The notes under the pieces are model-generated. The model was not told the origin of the DNA, made no database searches, and saw nothing but the letters and a program-made list of their open reading frames with translations. DNA of 64,000 nt, from positions 3,565,001 to 3,629,000 of the forward strand of contig NZ_CP077095.1 of assembly GCF_014268885.2 (NCBI RefSeq). The letters run 5' to 3'. A program made the position numbers and the translations under genes. The stretch comes from Pseudomonas xantholysinigenes (GTDB lineage Bacteria > Pseudomonadota > Gammaproteobacteria > Pseudomonadales > Pseudomonadaceae). Shown piece after piece: positions 55,216 to 62,797 of this stretch; position 1 is the stretch's first letter, and each line of letters starts with the position of its first letter.

Positions 55216-55246
55216 TTGACAGGCCGCGACGGTACTAGGGTATGCA
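55216..55246 (+). promoter_or_regulatory. possible promoter of the structured leader
   Basis: A consensus TTGACA (55216-55221) is followed by TAGGGT (55236-55241) and TATGCA (55241-55246). Spacing to the latter is 19 bp, so the -10 is not ideal. The predicted start of transcription (about 55,253) falls just before the first stem of the leader. Confidence 0.35.
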
Positions 55247-55257
55247 GCACCTTCAAT

Positions 55258-55388
55258 GGTAGCTGTACGTGCGGGCACGCTTGCGTGCGCCGGAACTTCC
55301 TATGTCCGCCGGTCTGTCAACCCACGTACAGCTGCCACCCTTCTGTTTGACAGCGGGCCGGTGGTGGCTCCTTTAGGGATATAGGAGC
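55258..55388 (+). promoter_or_regulatory. structured 5' leader with sequestered ribosome site
   Basis: A 14-bp closing stem pairs 55258-55271 with 55323-55336 (one G-U). It encloses two hairpins: GCACG/CGTGC (55275-55288) and CGGA/TCCG (55291-55308), giving a three-way junction. Downstream, GCTCCT (55367-55372) pairs with AGGAGC (55383-55388), which contains the Shine-Dalgarno AGGAG. GCCACC (55334-55339) can alternatively pair with GGTGGC (55363-55368), competing with both stems. This is the layout of a translational switch or RNA thermometer/attenuator; the ligand or trigger is unknown. Confidence 0.6.
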
Positions 55389-55393
55389 TCAAC

Positions 55394-55639
55394 ATGTTAA
55401 AGATCGTCCCCGATCCACCCCACAACCACCACTCCCTCGAAGACACCATCATCCAGGCCACGGAGTACGCCCTGTGCGCGCAGACCGTGGCGCATCAGGC
55501 TGTTCTGCTGCATCCCAAGTCGCCCGTGTCGATTCTGGTCCTGGCTGCGATGCATGAAATGGAGGCGCTGCGGGTGCTGCTCGAATCGGCGTTGATTCAG
55601 TTGCAGATGCCGCAGGTGGAGCCTCGGACGTTGCATTAA
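55394..55639 (+). CDS. DUF6124-like small protein
   Basis: 81 residues from ATG 55394, with AGGAG 6 bp upstream inside a hairpin. It begins MLKIVPDPP and is otherwise a single helical domain (EDTIIQATEYALCAQTVAHQAVLLHP ... ILVLAAMHEMEALRVLLESALIQLQMPQ). The opening K-x-x-P-x-P-P followed by a helical bundle is what I associate with the Pseudomonas-specific DUF6124 family; its function is unknown. Its long structured leader suggests regulated translation. A DUF3077-like gene follows on the same strand. Confidence 0.65.
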   Translation: MLKIVPDPPHNHHSLEDTIIQATEYALCAQTVAHQAVLLHPKSPVSILVLAAMHEMEALRVLLESALIQLQMPQVEPRTLH

Positions 55640-55670
55640 GGCGTTAGCCATAGGTTGCCTGGGCTGGCCT

Positions 55671-55699
55671 CATCGCCGGCAAGCCGGCTCCCACAGGGG
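55671..55699. repeat. REP-like palindrome
   Basis: CATCGCCGGCAAGCCGGCTCCCACAGGGG, a variant of the P. putida REP with CCGGC arms, lies between the DUF6124-like and DUF3077-like genes. Confidence 0.75.
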
Positions 55700-55787
55700 A
55701 TCGGCGTGGCTGCGCGGCAGATGCTGTGTAGCTGATTGCTGGACTACCTGCTTGCCCAGGCACCGATCATTTCAGGGAGATTGAGCC

Positions 55788-56057
55788 ATGAGCACAGACG
55801 ACACCACGCCCCACACCACAGTGGGCAAGACCAAGTTCTACCAGGGTGAAGGGCATACCGACCCGCTGTTCTGCATCGAGCCCGGCATCCCTTGCCAGCA
55901 CGCACGGGAACAGGCTTCGGAGTTGATGGGCTGCGTGTGCGACCTGACCATCACCGGGATCATGGAGGACAAGCCTCAGCTGATCTGGGCGTCGTATTAC
56001 CTGAGCGCGCTGGCCAAGGCGTTGATGGATGATGCGGAGTTGGGGATGAAGCACTGA
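55788..56057 (+). CDS. DUF3077-like small protein
   Basis: 89 residues from ATG 55788 (AGGGAG upstream). The pattern TVGKTKFYQGEGHTDPLF, CIEPGIPCQHAREQASELMGCV and LIWASYYLSALAKALMDDAE fits DUF3077, a short helical family frequent in Pseudomonas next to DUF6124 genes. The function is unknown. Three cysteines are present, including C-I-E-P-G-I-P-C. There is no signal peptide. Confidence 0.75.
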   Translation: MSTDDTTPHTTVGKTKFYQGEGHTDPLFCIEPGIPCQHAREQASELMGCVCDLTITGIMEDKPQLIWASYYLSALAKALMDDAELGMKH

Positions 56058-56078
56058 CTTGCAGGTACATGCAACCCG

Positions 56079-56122
56079 TGTAGGAGCGGCCTTGTGCCGC
56101 GAAAGGGCTGCGTAGCAGCCCC
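56079..56122. repeat. degenerate REP element plus hairpin
   Basis: TGTAGGAGCGGCCTTGTGCCGCGAAAGG (56079-56106) is a REP variant with GCGGC/GCCGC arms. It is followed at once by GGCTGC-GTA-GCAGCC (about 56106-56120). Both lie between the DUF3077-like gene and the broken acetyltransferase. Confidence 0.7.
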
Positions 56123-56187
56123 GGCAATGGTGCATGATGCGCAGATCCAGGGGATTGCGATACACCTTGGGGCAGAGGGATACGTCC

Positions 56188-56592
56188 ATGGAATGTCATA
56201 TCCGCCGCGCTCGGCGCGAAGACGCAGAAGCCATCAGCCGCATCGTGATCGCGGCATTGCGCGCATCCAACTCGCAGGATTACCCGGCAGAGGTGATCGC
56301 CCAGGTAGAACAGCGCTTTTCACCTGCGACGGTCAGTGCATTGCTCGATATCCGAGTGGTGTTCGTGGCGGTCAACCAGGACGATCTGCTGGGGACGAGA
56401 TTGTCAGGAGCGTATTTGTCGCGCCCTGGCACCATGGGTCGGAAATCGGCGGGCAACTGATGGAGGCCATCCACACAGAAACAATCAGGGCTGGCGTCAC
56501 CACCTTGCGCGTGCCCTCTTTGGCTCGGATGCCTTCTGGCCCCATGACCTAGCATTTTTGCCAGTAGCGCGGCGCGAATCCCACATCGCATG
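56188..56592 (+). pseudogene. GNAT-family acetyltransferase, frameshifted
   Basis: The intact start MECHIRRARREDAEAISRIVIAALRASNSQDY ... VVFVAVNQDDLLGT is followed in another frame, from about 56395, by DEIVRSVFVAPWHHGSEIGGQLMEAIHTETIRAG, the acetyl-CoA-binding motif A of GNAT enzymes (V-x-P-x-x-H-G-x-x-I-G-x-x-L). A further frame change is needed near 56510 to reach PHDLAFLPVAR. The N-terminal frame stops at 56460. The gene is therefore broken twice, unless sequencing errors are responsible. Confidence 0.6.
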
Positions 56593-56627
56593 ATGAGCTT
56601 CCCAATACCGCTGAAGGAATAGCTGTC

Positions 56628-56978
56628 ATGCGTATGATCGGAACCACCCTGCTAGCCCTGTTCATGGTCGGCAACGCCGTTGCAGCAACTTGTCCCAATC
56701 CCCCCGCCGAGATCACCGAGACAAAGGATGGCCAAGGCTACGCCTACAGTGCTGAAGGCGGCTGGAAAGGCGATAACCCGATGGGCAATGCAGGAGACAA
56801 AGACACCTTCAAGTTCACCGGTGCGAAGATCACCACAACTTCGGTGATCTGCCGTTATGAGGGAGACAATGACGGTGGGACCAGCCTGACCTTGGCAGGC
56901 GCCAAACAGGCTGATGGTGATGGTTGGAAGAATGGCGAATGCGCTTCATCGAATGTGAAGGTCTGCACGTTCAAGTAG
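56628..56978 (+). CDS. small secreted DUF3757-like protein
   Basis: 116 residues with a Sec signal peptide (MRMIGTTLLALFMVGNAVAA, cleavage after AVA-A or AAT). The mature ~96-residue domain starts T-C-P-N-P-P and ends C-T-F-K, with four cysteines (TCPNP, SVICRY, GECASS, KVCTF) likely forming two disulfides. The pattern fits my recollection of DUF3757. It is periplasmic or extracellular, function unknown. AAGGA lies upstream. It stands alone; about 200 bp without features follow. Confidence 0.65.
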   Translation: MRMIGTTLLALFMVGNAVAATCPNPPAEITETKDGQGYAYSAEGGWKGDNPMGNAGDKDTFKFTGAKITTTSVICRYEGDNDGGTSLTLAGAKQADGDGWKNGECASSNVKVCTFK

Positions 56979-57177
56979 CCAGCTGGATATCAGTGACTGT
57001 GGACTTGCCTTGTTATGTCGAACGTGCGGCCTTTACAGGGCAAGCCTTACATCTCCTGCATGAACCCTCGGCCAGGTCGTAACCGAACAACGCCAGAATG
57101 CCCCCGAAGGGGCTGCCCGCTCAAGGCGCTGCAAGCGCTATCGGATCAAGAGCAACCGCAGTAGCCTCTTCAGCAGG

Positions 57178-58494
57178 TCAAGACTCAACCTCCATCAACC
57201 CCGGCGTAGGCTTGCTGAACCCCGCCGTCAGCCACATCAGGTACAACCCGCCACACACCAGCCAAGCCACCCCGGCCAGTATCACCACCGTGCTCAACAG
57301 CGACAGCAGGTACAGGTTCACCCCAATCGCCAGCAGCGGAAACACCACGAACCCCACCCCACTCAACCGCTGCCTGCGCCGCTCGCGCCGGTAGTACGCA
57401 ATCACGCAGACATTCACCGCCGCAAACGCCAGGAACGCGCCGAAGTTGATCAGTGAAGCGGCCGAGCTCACATCCGCGCCGATCCCGATCAACCCCAGCC
57501 CGGCAATCAGCAGCAGGTTGAACACCGGCGTGCGAGCCCTGCCTTGCAGCTTGGCGAAATAACGCGGCGGCAGCACGCCTTCGCGGCCCATGAAGTACAG
57601 CAAGCGGCTGGCGCTGACCTGCACCGCCAGGCACGAGGCGAAGCCGGCGACGATACCGCCGAGGTTGACGAAGTCGGCGAAGAACTGCCCGCCCACCTCG
57701 ATCGACAGCGCGTAGGTCGCGGTCTCTGGGTCGGCGAACTGGCCGCCGGGGTGGCTCAGTTGCATCAGGTAGGCCACCGCCGTGAACAGCAGCCCGCCCA
57801 GGCTGATCACCAGCAGCACCGCCCGGGGGATGTCGCGCTTGGGCTGCTCGGCCTCCTCGGCCAGGGTGGTCACAGCGTCGAAACCGAGGAACGAATAAGC
57901 GGCGATGGCCGCAGCGGCGGTGAGGCCCGTGAGGGTGCTGTGCTCGTTCCACACGGCGTGGGTGAAGCCGACCTGGGGCTGGCCGGCCAGGTAGCGCAGG
58001 CAGTAGCCGAGGAACAGCAGCACCAGGGCCACGCTCAGGACCGTGAGCACTTTGTTCAGGCGGTCGGTCAGGGCCATGCCGCTGACGGTCACCGCCGTGG
58101 TCAGGCCGATGTTGATCAGCAACCAGCCCCAGGTGGGCACTTGCGGGAACTGGGCGTTGAGGAACACCGACTGCAATAGCCAGGCAACCATCGGCATGAA
58201 CAGGTAGGCCAGCAGCACCCCCCAGCCGACCACGAAGCCACAACCGGGGCCGAGCAGGCGCTTGGCGTAGTAGTAGGCCGAGCCGGACACCGGGAACAGA
58301 CGCGACAGTTTGGCGTAGCTCAAGGCCGACAGCAGCATGGCGCCAGTGGCCAGCAGGAAGGCGCTGGGGGCGATGCCGTCGCTGCGTTCGGAGATCACGC
58401 CGAAGATCACCATGGCCAGGCTCGGGCACATGTAGGCCAGGCCGAAGACGGTCAGCGAGGTCAGGGAGAGTTTTGCGGGAGTGGCATCAGGCAT
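57178..58494 (-). CDS. APC-family amino acid/amine permease
   Basis: 438 residues and about 12 transmembrane helices. It begins LSLTSLTVFGLAYMCPSLAMVIFG, then VSGSAYYYAKRLLGPGCGFVVGWGVLLAYLF and FLGFDAVTTLAEEAEQPKRDIPRAV, the conserved APC helix-6 region. ATG 58494 has AGGAGG upstream. The nearest described relatives are putrescine/amino acid importers, and context (nitrilase, PotF-like protein, LuxR regulators) favours an amine or amide substrate. It sits downstream of, and on the same strand as, the first LuxR gene. Confidence 0.85.
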   Translation of the reverse strand: MPDATPAKLSLTSLTVFGLAYMCPSLAMVIFGVISERSDGIAPSAFLLATGAMLLSALSYAKLSRLFPVSGSAYYYAKRLLGPGCGFVVGWGVLLAYLFMPMVAWLLQSVFLNAQFPQVPTWGWLLINIGLTTAVTVSGMALTDRLNKVLTVLSVALVLLFLGYCLRYLAGQPQVGFTHAVWNEHSTLTGLTAAAAIAAYSFLGFDAVTTLAEEAEQPKRDIPRAVLLVISLGGLLFTAVAYLMQLSHPGGQFADPETATYALSIEVGGQFFADFVNLGGIVAGFASCLAVQVSASRLLYFMGREGVLPPRYFAKLQGRARTPVFNLLLIAGLGLIGIGADVSSAASLINFGAFLAFAAVNVCVIAYYRRERRRQRLSGVGFVVFPLLAIGVNLYLLSLLSTVVILAGVAWLVCGGLYLMWLTAGFSKPTPGLMEVES

Positions 58495-58649
58495 GGCTGG
58501 CCTCCTGGCGCGCAGGGGCGATGCCACGGGCCGGGCCGTGGGCGAAATGAGCCATGGGTCATCCTCTTGTGATTGTTCTAGGAAATTGCCCAGCCGGTCT
58601 GACTGCATGGGGGCGCAGGGACGGCGTGCACAGCAAGTAACTCGGGGGA

Positions 58650-58697
58650 TGGCACCGGCTTTGCCGGTGATCGCGGGGCAAGCCCGCTCCTACAGGG
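58650..58697. repeat. REP element with adjacent hairpin
   Basis: GGCACCGG-CTTT-GCCGGTG (from 58650) followed by ATCGCGGGGCAAGCCCGCTCCTACAGGG, a P. putida REP variant. It lies between the permease start and the LuxR stop. Confidence 0.8.
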
Positions 58698-58775
58698 TGC
58701 AGGGCCAGTATGCGGATCCCCGTGCGGATTCCTATAACGTCGAATGATTAACCCGGGGGTAATGGCGTAGGGGAA

Positions 58776-59588
58776 TCACGGCGCCGGTTGCAGGCTGGCA
58801 AGGTCTTCGCCGGCCAAAAACAGCAGCGAGAACAGCTCGGTCTGGGAGTTCACATCCAGCTTGCGGTACACGTTGCGGCGATGGACCTTCACCGTCTCGG
58901 CCGACAGCTTGAGCTTGATGGCCGTCTCCTTGTTGGAGTGCCCCGACAGGATCAGCCGTACCACGTCCAGCTCCCGCGCCGTCAGCACCGACTCCAGCTG
59001 CCGACGTGCCTCGTCACGCCCCTGGGCCAGGCCCAGCGCGGGCTTGGCCGGTGCGCATGCAGGCAGTTGCTCGAAGTGCAGGCGCTGGCGCATCAGGCCG
59101 ATCAGCCAGGGGCGCGCCAGCTCCAGCTGGGCGATGGCCTGGGTATCGAAGCGTGAGCGCCCGCCCAGCGACAGGCACAGCGTGCGCCCGTCCCCCAGAG
59201 CCAGGTTGAACTGCACCTCGTCGGCGACCACATTGTGGGTGAAGTACAGGCGGTAGTAATCGGTCTGCTGGAACTGCTCCGGGGCCACGTCGGCCAGGCG
59301 CACCAGGCCCGTATGCGATTGCTCGCGGCTGCTGATGTAGAACGGGTCGAGCAGGTACAGGCCGTTGGCGTACTCGCTCACCAGCGGATCGGTGCCCTCG
59401 CGCAGGTAAGGGCTCTGGTCGAAGATCAGCGGCTTGTCGTGGCTGAACAGCAGCGCCACCCAGGTGTCGACCTCGACGAAATCGCCCAGCAAGGTGGCCA
59501 GGGTGCGCCAGAAGCTCGGCCGGTCGAGGTGCTCGATGCAGTGGGCCACGCCCTGGTGCCACGAAAGATCCTGCAGGCTCATGCCCAT
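58776..59588 (-). CDS. LuxR-family transcriptional regulator (paralogue 1)
   Basis: 270 residues (ATG 59588; ATG 59582 also possible). A ~190-residue N-terminal sensor-like domain (VEVDTWVALLFSHDKP, GLYLLDPFYISSREQSHTG) precedes a C-terminal LuxR HTH (TARELDVVRLILSGHSNKETAIKLKLSAETVKVHRRNVYRKL, about 200-250). There is no receiver aspartate and no autoinducer-domain signature, so this is a stand-alone regulator. It is divergent from the nitrilase gene and upstream of the permease gene, and so probably controls both. It is clearly paralogous to the LuxR gene at 62798. Confidence 0.88.
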   Translation of the reverse strand: MGMSLQDLSWHQGVAHCIEHLDRPSFWRTLATLLGDFVEVDTWVALLFSHDKPLIFDQSPYLREGTDPLVSEYANGLYLLDPFYISSREQSHTGLVRLADVAPEQFQQTDYYRLYFTHNVVADEVQFNLALGDGRTLCLSLGGRSRFDTQAIAQLELARPWLIGLMRQRLHFEQLPACAPAKPALGLAQGRDEARRQLESVLTARELDVVRLILSGHSNKETAIKLKLSAETVKVHRRNVYRKLDVNSQTELFSLLFLAGEDLASLQPAP

Positions 59589-59711
59589 GCCCTACCCCCG
59601 GGTTAACCCGTCGAAGTGATTGTTTTACCGGTGATTATTTTCATACTTGCAGCACCCTTCGCAAATGTCACCCGCCCGCGGAAGGGTCGGGCCCAGTGAG
59701 ATGGATTGCCC

Positions 59712-60542
59712 ATGAAGATCGAAGTGGTACAGACGACAACCCGCGACGGCGACACCGCCCACAACCTGCGCGGCATTCTGGAAGCCCTGGCCCAATGCGC
59801 GCCGGACACCGACATCCTGCTGTTTCCCGAGTCGCACCTGACCGGTTTTCTCACGGCGGACGACGTCGGCATGCTGGCCGAAGCCATCGATGGCGAAGCG
59901 GTCCAGGCGGTGGTCGCGGCGGTGCGCCAGCGCAATGTCGCGGTGGTGCTGGGGTTATACGAGAACGCTGATGGCACCTTCTACAACACCACCCTGTTCA
60001 TCGCCCCCGAGGGCATCCTGCTCACCTACCGCAAGACCCACTTGTGGGTGCCGGAGCACGGTATCGTGGTGCCGGGCGACCGCTTCGCCACCGTCGAATG
60101 GCGCGGCGTGCGCCTGGGCTTGCTGATCTGCTACGACAGTGAGTTCCCCGAGACGGCACGGGCGCTCAAAGCGCTGGGCGCGCAGCTGATGCTGATCACC
60201 GATGGCCTGGCCGAGCCGGAGGACCATGTACACCGGGTATCGGTGATGGCCCGGGCGATGGAGAACCAGGTGTTCGCCGTGGTCGCCAACCGCGTGGGCG
60301 ACGGGCCGGATGGCTGTGTGTTCGTCGGCGCCAGCCTGGCGGTGGACCCGTACGGCCGCACGCTGTTCGAGGCCGGCCGCGGCGAGTCGCGCCATGGCGT
60401 GACCCTCGACCTGTCACTGATCGACCAGGCCCGGGCCTTCCACGACTACAGCGCCAACCAGCGCATCACCCTGCCCGGTGAGCCTGTCGAGCATGCCAAT
60501 GGAGTGCGCGAGCTGATCATCGGCAACACAGACAACCGCTGA
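59712..60542 (+). CDS. nitrilase-superfamily amidohydrolase
   Basis: 276 residues with the complete E-K-C catalytic triad: E40 (LLFPESHLTGF), K108 (TYRKTHLW) and C140 (LLICYDSEFPE). ATG 59712 is chosen over an upstream TTG. The AMENQVFAVVANRVG and VDPYGR segments place it among amidase/carbamoylase branches that release ammonia from small amides; the substrate is unresolved. It is divergent from LuxR paralogue 1. Its stop overlaps the 3' end of the convergent truncated vgrG gene. Confidence 0.9.
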   Translation: MKIEVVQTTTRDGDTAHNLRGILEALAQCAPDTDILLFPESHLTGFLTADDVGMLAEAIDGEAVQAVVAAVRQRNVAVVLGLYENADGTFYNTTLFIAPEGILLTYRKTHLWVPEHGIVVPGDRFATVEWRGVRLGLLICYDSEFPETARALKALGAQLMLITDGLAEPEDHVHRVSVMARAMENQVFAVVANRVGDGPDGCVFVGASLAVDPYGRTLFEAGRGESRHGVTLDLSLIDQARAFHDYSANQRITLPGEPVEHANGVRELIIGNTDNR

Positions 60543-61371
60543 CCTGCGGTTGATCAGGATCGTTCTGCAAAAAACTCACCAGCACTTGCATACCCGGGCG
60601 CAAGTGCCTGGCTTCCCGCGCCCAATCGGCTGCCACCGGCAGCCAGCACCGGCTCTTGTCGTCGAACTGCTCATCAGGGTCCCAGGGGAACTGCACCTTG
60701 ACCCTGGCCAACTGCCTGGGCTGCTCTTCCACGGCGATGACCACGGCCGTCTGGTTGCCGGGCACCCGGGGTTTGCTGTGTACCACAGGCGGCCGGTAGA
60801 GCACGCCCCACGGCAATACTGCCTGGCCATCGGCAAACACCAGCACGTGTCCCTGGGCGCTGTGCTGGAAACAGAAGCGAATGCCTTCTTCCTCGCACAG
60901 GCGCTGGATGAAGTGCAGGTCGGTTTCATCGTACTGGGTGCAGTAGTCGCGCGTGGGGTAGCTGGCGCTCAACTCGAAGCGATAGGCATCCCCCACGATT
61001 CCGTGCTCTTCCAGGATCAGGGCGACGATCTCGGGCACTGAAAACTGTTGGTAGATCCGTTGGTTGATGCGGTGGCGCAGATAGGACAGATGCGGCACCA
61101 GGGTCAGTCGATAACGTGTCGAGCATCGCCCTTGCCGCGCAATGTGATAGATCCGCCCGTGAATGCCCTTGCCTCGGCTGTCGAAGCTGAAATACGCCTC
61201 GCGGTCGAGGAAGCGCTCAAGCGCCAAACCGGGCTGATCGCAGGCCAGGTCCAGGTTATAGAAGTAGGGCCTGTTGGCCACCTCTTCACCGGAGTAGCCG
61301 AGCACCTGGAAATCATGCTCCATGCCTTCGATGGTCAAACTCAAGTGGGTCTTATGGGCTGGGCTGAACAT
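60517..61371 (-). CDS. truncated VgrG-like type VI spike protein
   Basis: 284 residues (ATG 61371, AGGAG upstream) against more than 600 for normal VgrG. The gp27-like start is intact (FDFQ-like DFQVLGYSGEEVANRPY, HGRIYHIAR, QYDETDLHFIQRLCEEEGIRFCFQH). After FADGQAVLP (about 186) roughly 170 residues of the usual domain are missing, and the chain jumps to YRPPVV...VPGNQTAVV and the start of the gp5-like part (RVKVQFPWDPDEQ, near 222). Homology stops at DPDQPQVSG, exactly where the nitrilase stop codon lies. It probably cannot form a full spike. Confidence 0.8.
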   Translation of the reverse strand: MFSPAHKTHLSLTIEGMEHDFQVLGYSGEEVANRPYFYNLDLACDQPGLALERFLDREAYFSFDSRGKGIHGRIYHIARQGRCSTRYRLTLVPHLSYLRHRINQRIYQQFSVPEIVALILEEHGIVGDAYRFELSASYPTRDYCTQYDETDLHFIQRLCEEEGIRFCFQHSAQGHVLVFADGQAVLPWGVLYRPPVVHSKPRVPGNQTAVVIAVEEQPRQLARVKVQFPWDPDEQFDDKSRCWLPVAADWAREARHLRPGMQVLVSFLQNDPDQPQVSGCLCCR

Positions 61372-61555
61372 CCGCTGTTCTCCTCCGGCATAAGAGTGGG
61401 ATAAGGCGCGCGAACCCACCGCCCCGCCTGGCCGAGCAATCAGCCGTGGGACGATGGTTCAATCGGCGCTTGAATCGGCAGGCCGCAGCCTGCCTGGGTC
61501 AACGTGCTGCCCGATACACTCCGGCAGCGGGCAGTTGGCGACACGTCAACTCAGG

Positions 61556-62659
61556 TCACACACCACTTTTCACCTTGGTCCAGACCCGCGTGCGGATCCG
61601 CTCCAGCTTCAACGGCAACGGCTCGAGCGGGATCAGCGTGGCAATGGTCTTTTTGTCGGGGTAGATCCACGGGTTGTCCCGCAGCGCCTGTTCGACGAAC
61701 TGGGTGGCGTCCTTGTTGGCGTTGGGGTACAGAGTATGGTTGGAGGTCTTGGCGATCACTTCCGGGCGCATCATGTAGTTGATGAACGCCATGCCTGCCT
61801 TGGGATGCGGCGCGTCCTTGAGCAGCACCAGATTCTCCGACCACACCAGCGCGCCTTCGCGCGGCAGGCTGTAGGTGATGCGCCGTCCGGTGTTGTTCTT
61901 CTCGTTGAGCGCCTGCGCGGCCAGGGCGCCATTGGCCCAGCCCACTACCGCGCAGATGTTGCCATCGGCCATGTCGGCGTCGATGCGCGAAGAATCGAAG
62001 TACAGCACGTACGGACGAATTTTCAGCAACAGCTCCTGCGCCTTCTGGTAATCCGCCGGGTTGCTGCTGTTGCTGGGTAGGCCCAGGTAGTTCAAGGCAA
62101 TCGAGATGATCTCGCTGGGCGAGTCGAGCATGGCCACGCCACAGGACTTCAGCTTGCTGATGTTCTCTTCCTTGAAGATCAGGTCCCAGCTGTCCACCGG
62201 CGCCTGGTCGCCCAGTGCCGCCTTGACCTTGTCGACGTCATAGCCGATGCCGGTGGTGCCCCACAGGTAAGGCACGGCGTAGCGATTGCCGGGGTCGTTG
62301 ACCGCCAGCTGGGCGAGGATATCGGGATCGATGTGCGACAGGTTGCCCAGTTGTTCTCGATCCAGCGGTTGCAGCACGCCGGCCTGGATCAGGCTGGGCA
62401 GCACATTGGAGGTGGCCACCACCACGTCATAGCCCGTGCGCCCGGCCATCACCTTGCTCTGCATGATGTCGGCGCTGTCGAAGGCGTCCATGTGCACGCG
62501 GGTGCCGGTTTCCTGCTCGAAGGCCTTGGGGGTCTCTGGCGCCAGCAGCCCGAACCAGTTGTACAGGTGCACCCCGGGCTGGGCGGCGAAGGCCGAGGTG
62601 CTGATGGCCGCGCCGAGCAGCGAAGCCGCGAAGAGGGTTCGCAAACGTGATTTTCTCAT
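61556..62659 (-). CDS. PotF/SpuD-like polyamine ABC transporter substrate-binding protein
   Basis: 367 residues with a Sec signal peptide (LFAASLLGAAISTSAFA). The fold and landmarks are PotF-type: VHLYNWFGLLAPETPKAFEQETG, DVVVATSNVLPSLIQAG, PYLWGTTGIGYDVDKV, and the ligand-pocket AVVGWANGALAA. It binds putrescine/spermidine or related amines in the periplasm. No permease or ATPase genes are adjacent, so it is an orphan binding protein that may feed another transporter. It is divergent from LuxR paralogue 2. Confidence 0.88.
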   Translation of the reverse strand: MRKSRLRTLFAASLLGAAISTSAFAAQPGVHLYNWFGLLAPETPKAFEQETGTRVHMDAFDSADIMQSKVMAGRTGYDVVVATSNVLPSLIQAGVLQPLDREQLGNLSHIDPDILAQLAVNDPGNRYAVPYLWGTTGIGYDVDKVKAALGDQAPVDSWDLIFKEENISKLKSCGVAMLDSPSEIISIALNYLGLPSNSSNPADYQKAQELLLKIRPYVLYFDSSRIDADMADGNICAVVGWANGALAAQALNEKNNTGRRITYSLPREGALVWSENLVLLKDAPHPKAGMAFINYMMRPEVIAKTSNHTLYPNANKDATQFVEQALRDNPWIYPDKKTIATLIPLEPLPLKLERIRTRVWTKVKSGV

Positions 62660-62797
62660 GCAACATCCTTATCGAAACGGTGTATCTTCCGGCCCGTCCT
62701 GAGCCCAGACAGCGACTATACCGGGCATGCCCGGATAGTAAATACCCAAGAATACTTAGCCCTGACCCGCGAATCCCTAACCCAAAAGGGGTAGAAA

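Noticed and set aside
55025..55219. 64-residue open frame in the AT-rich gap
   Set aside because: No ribosome site, no recognisable protein features, and its 3' end runs into the promoter of the structured leader.
60517..61371. Prophage tail gene
   Set aside because: The protein is VgrG-like, but there are no other tail, lysis or integrase genes nearby, so a prophage remnant is not supported.
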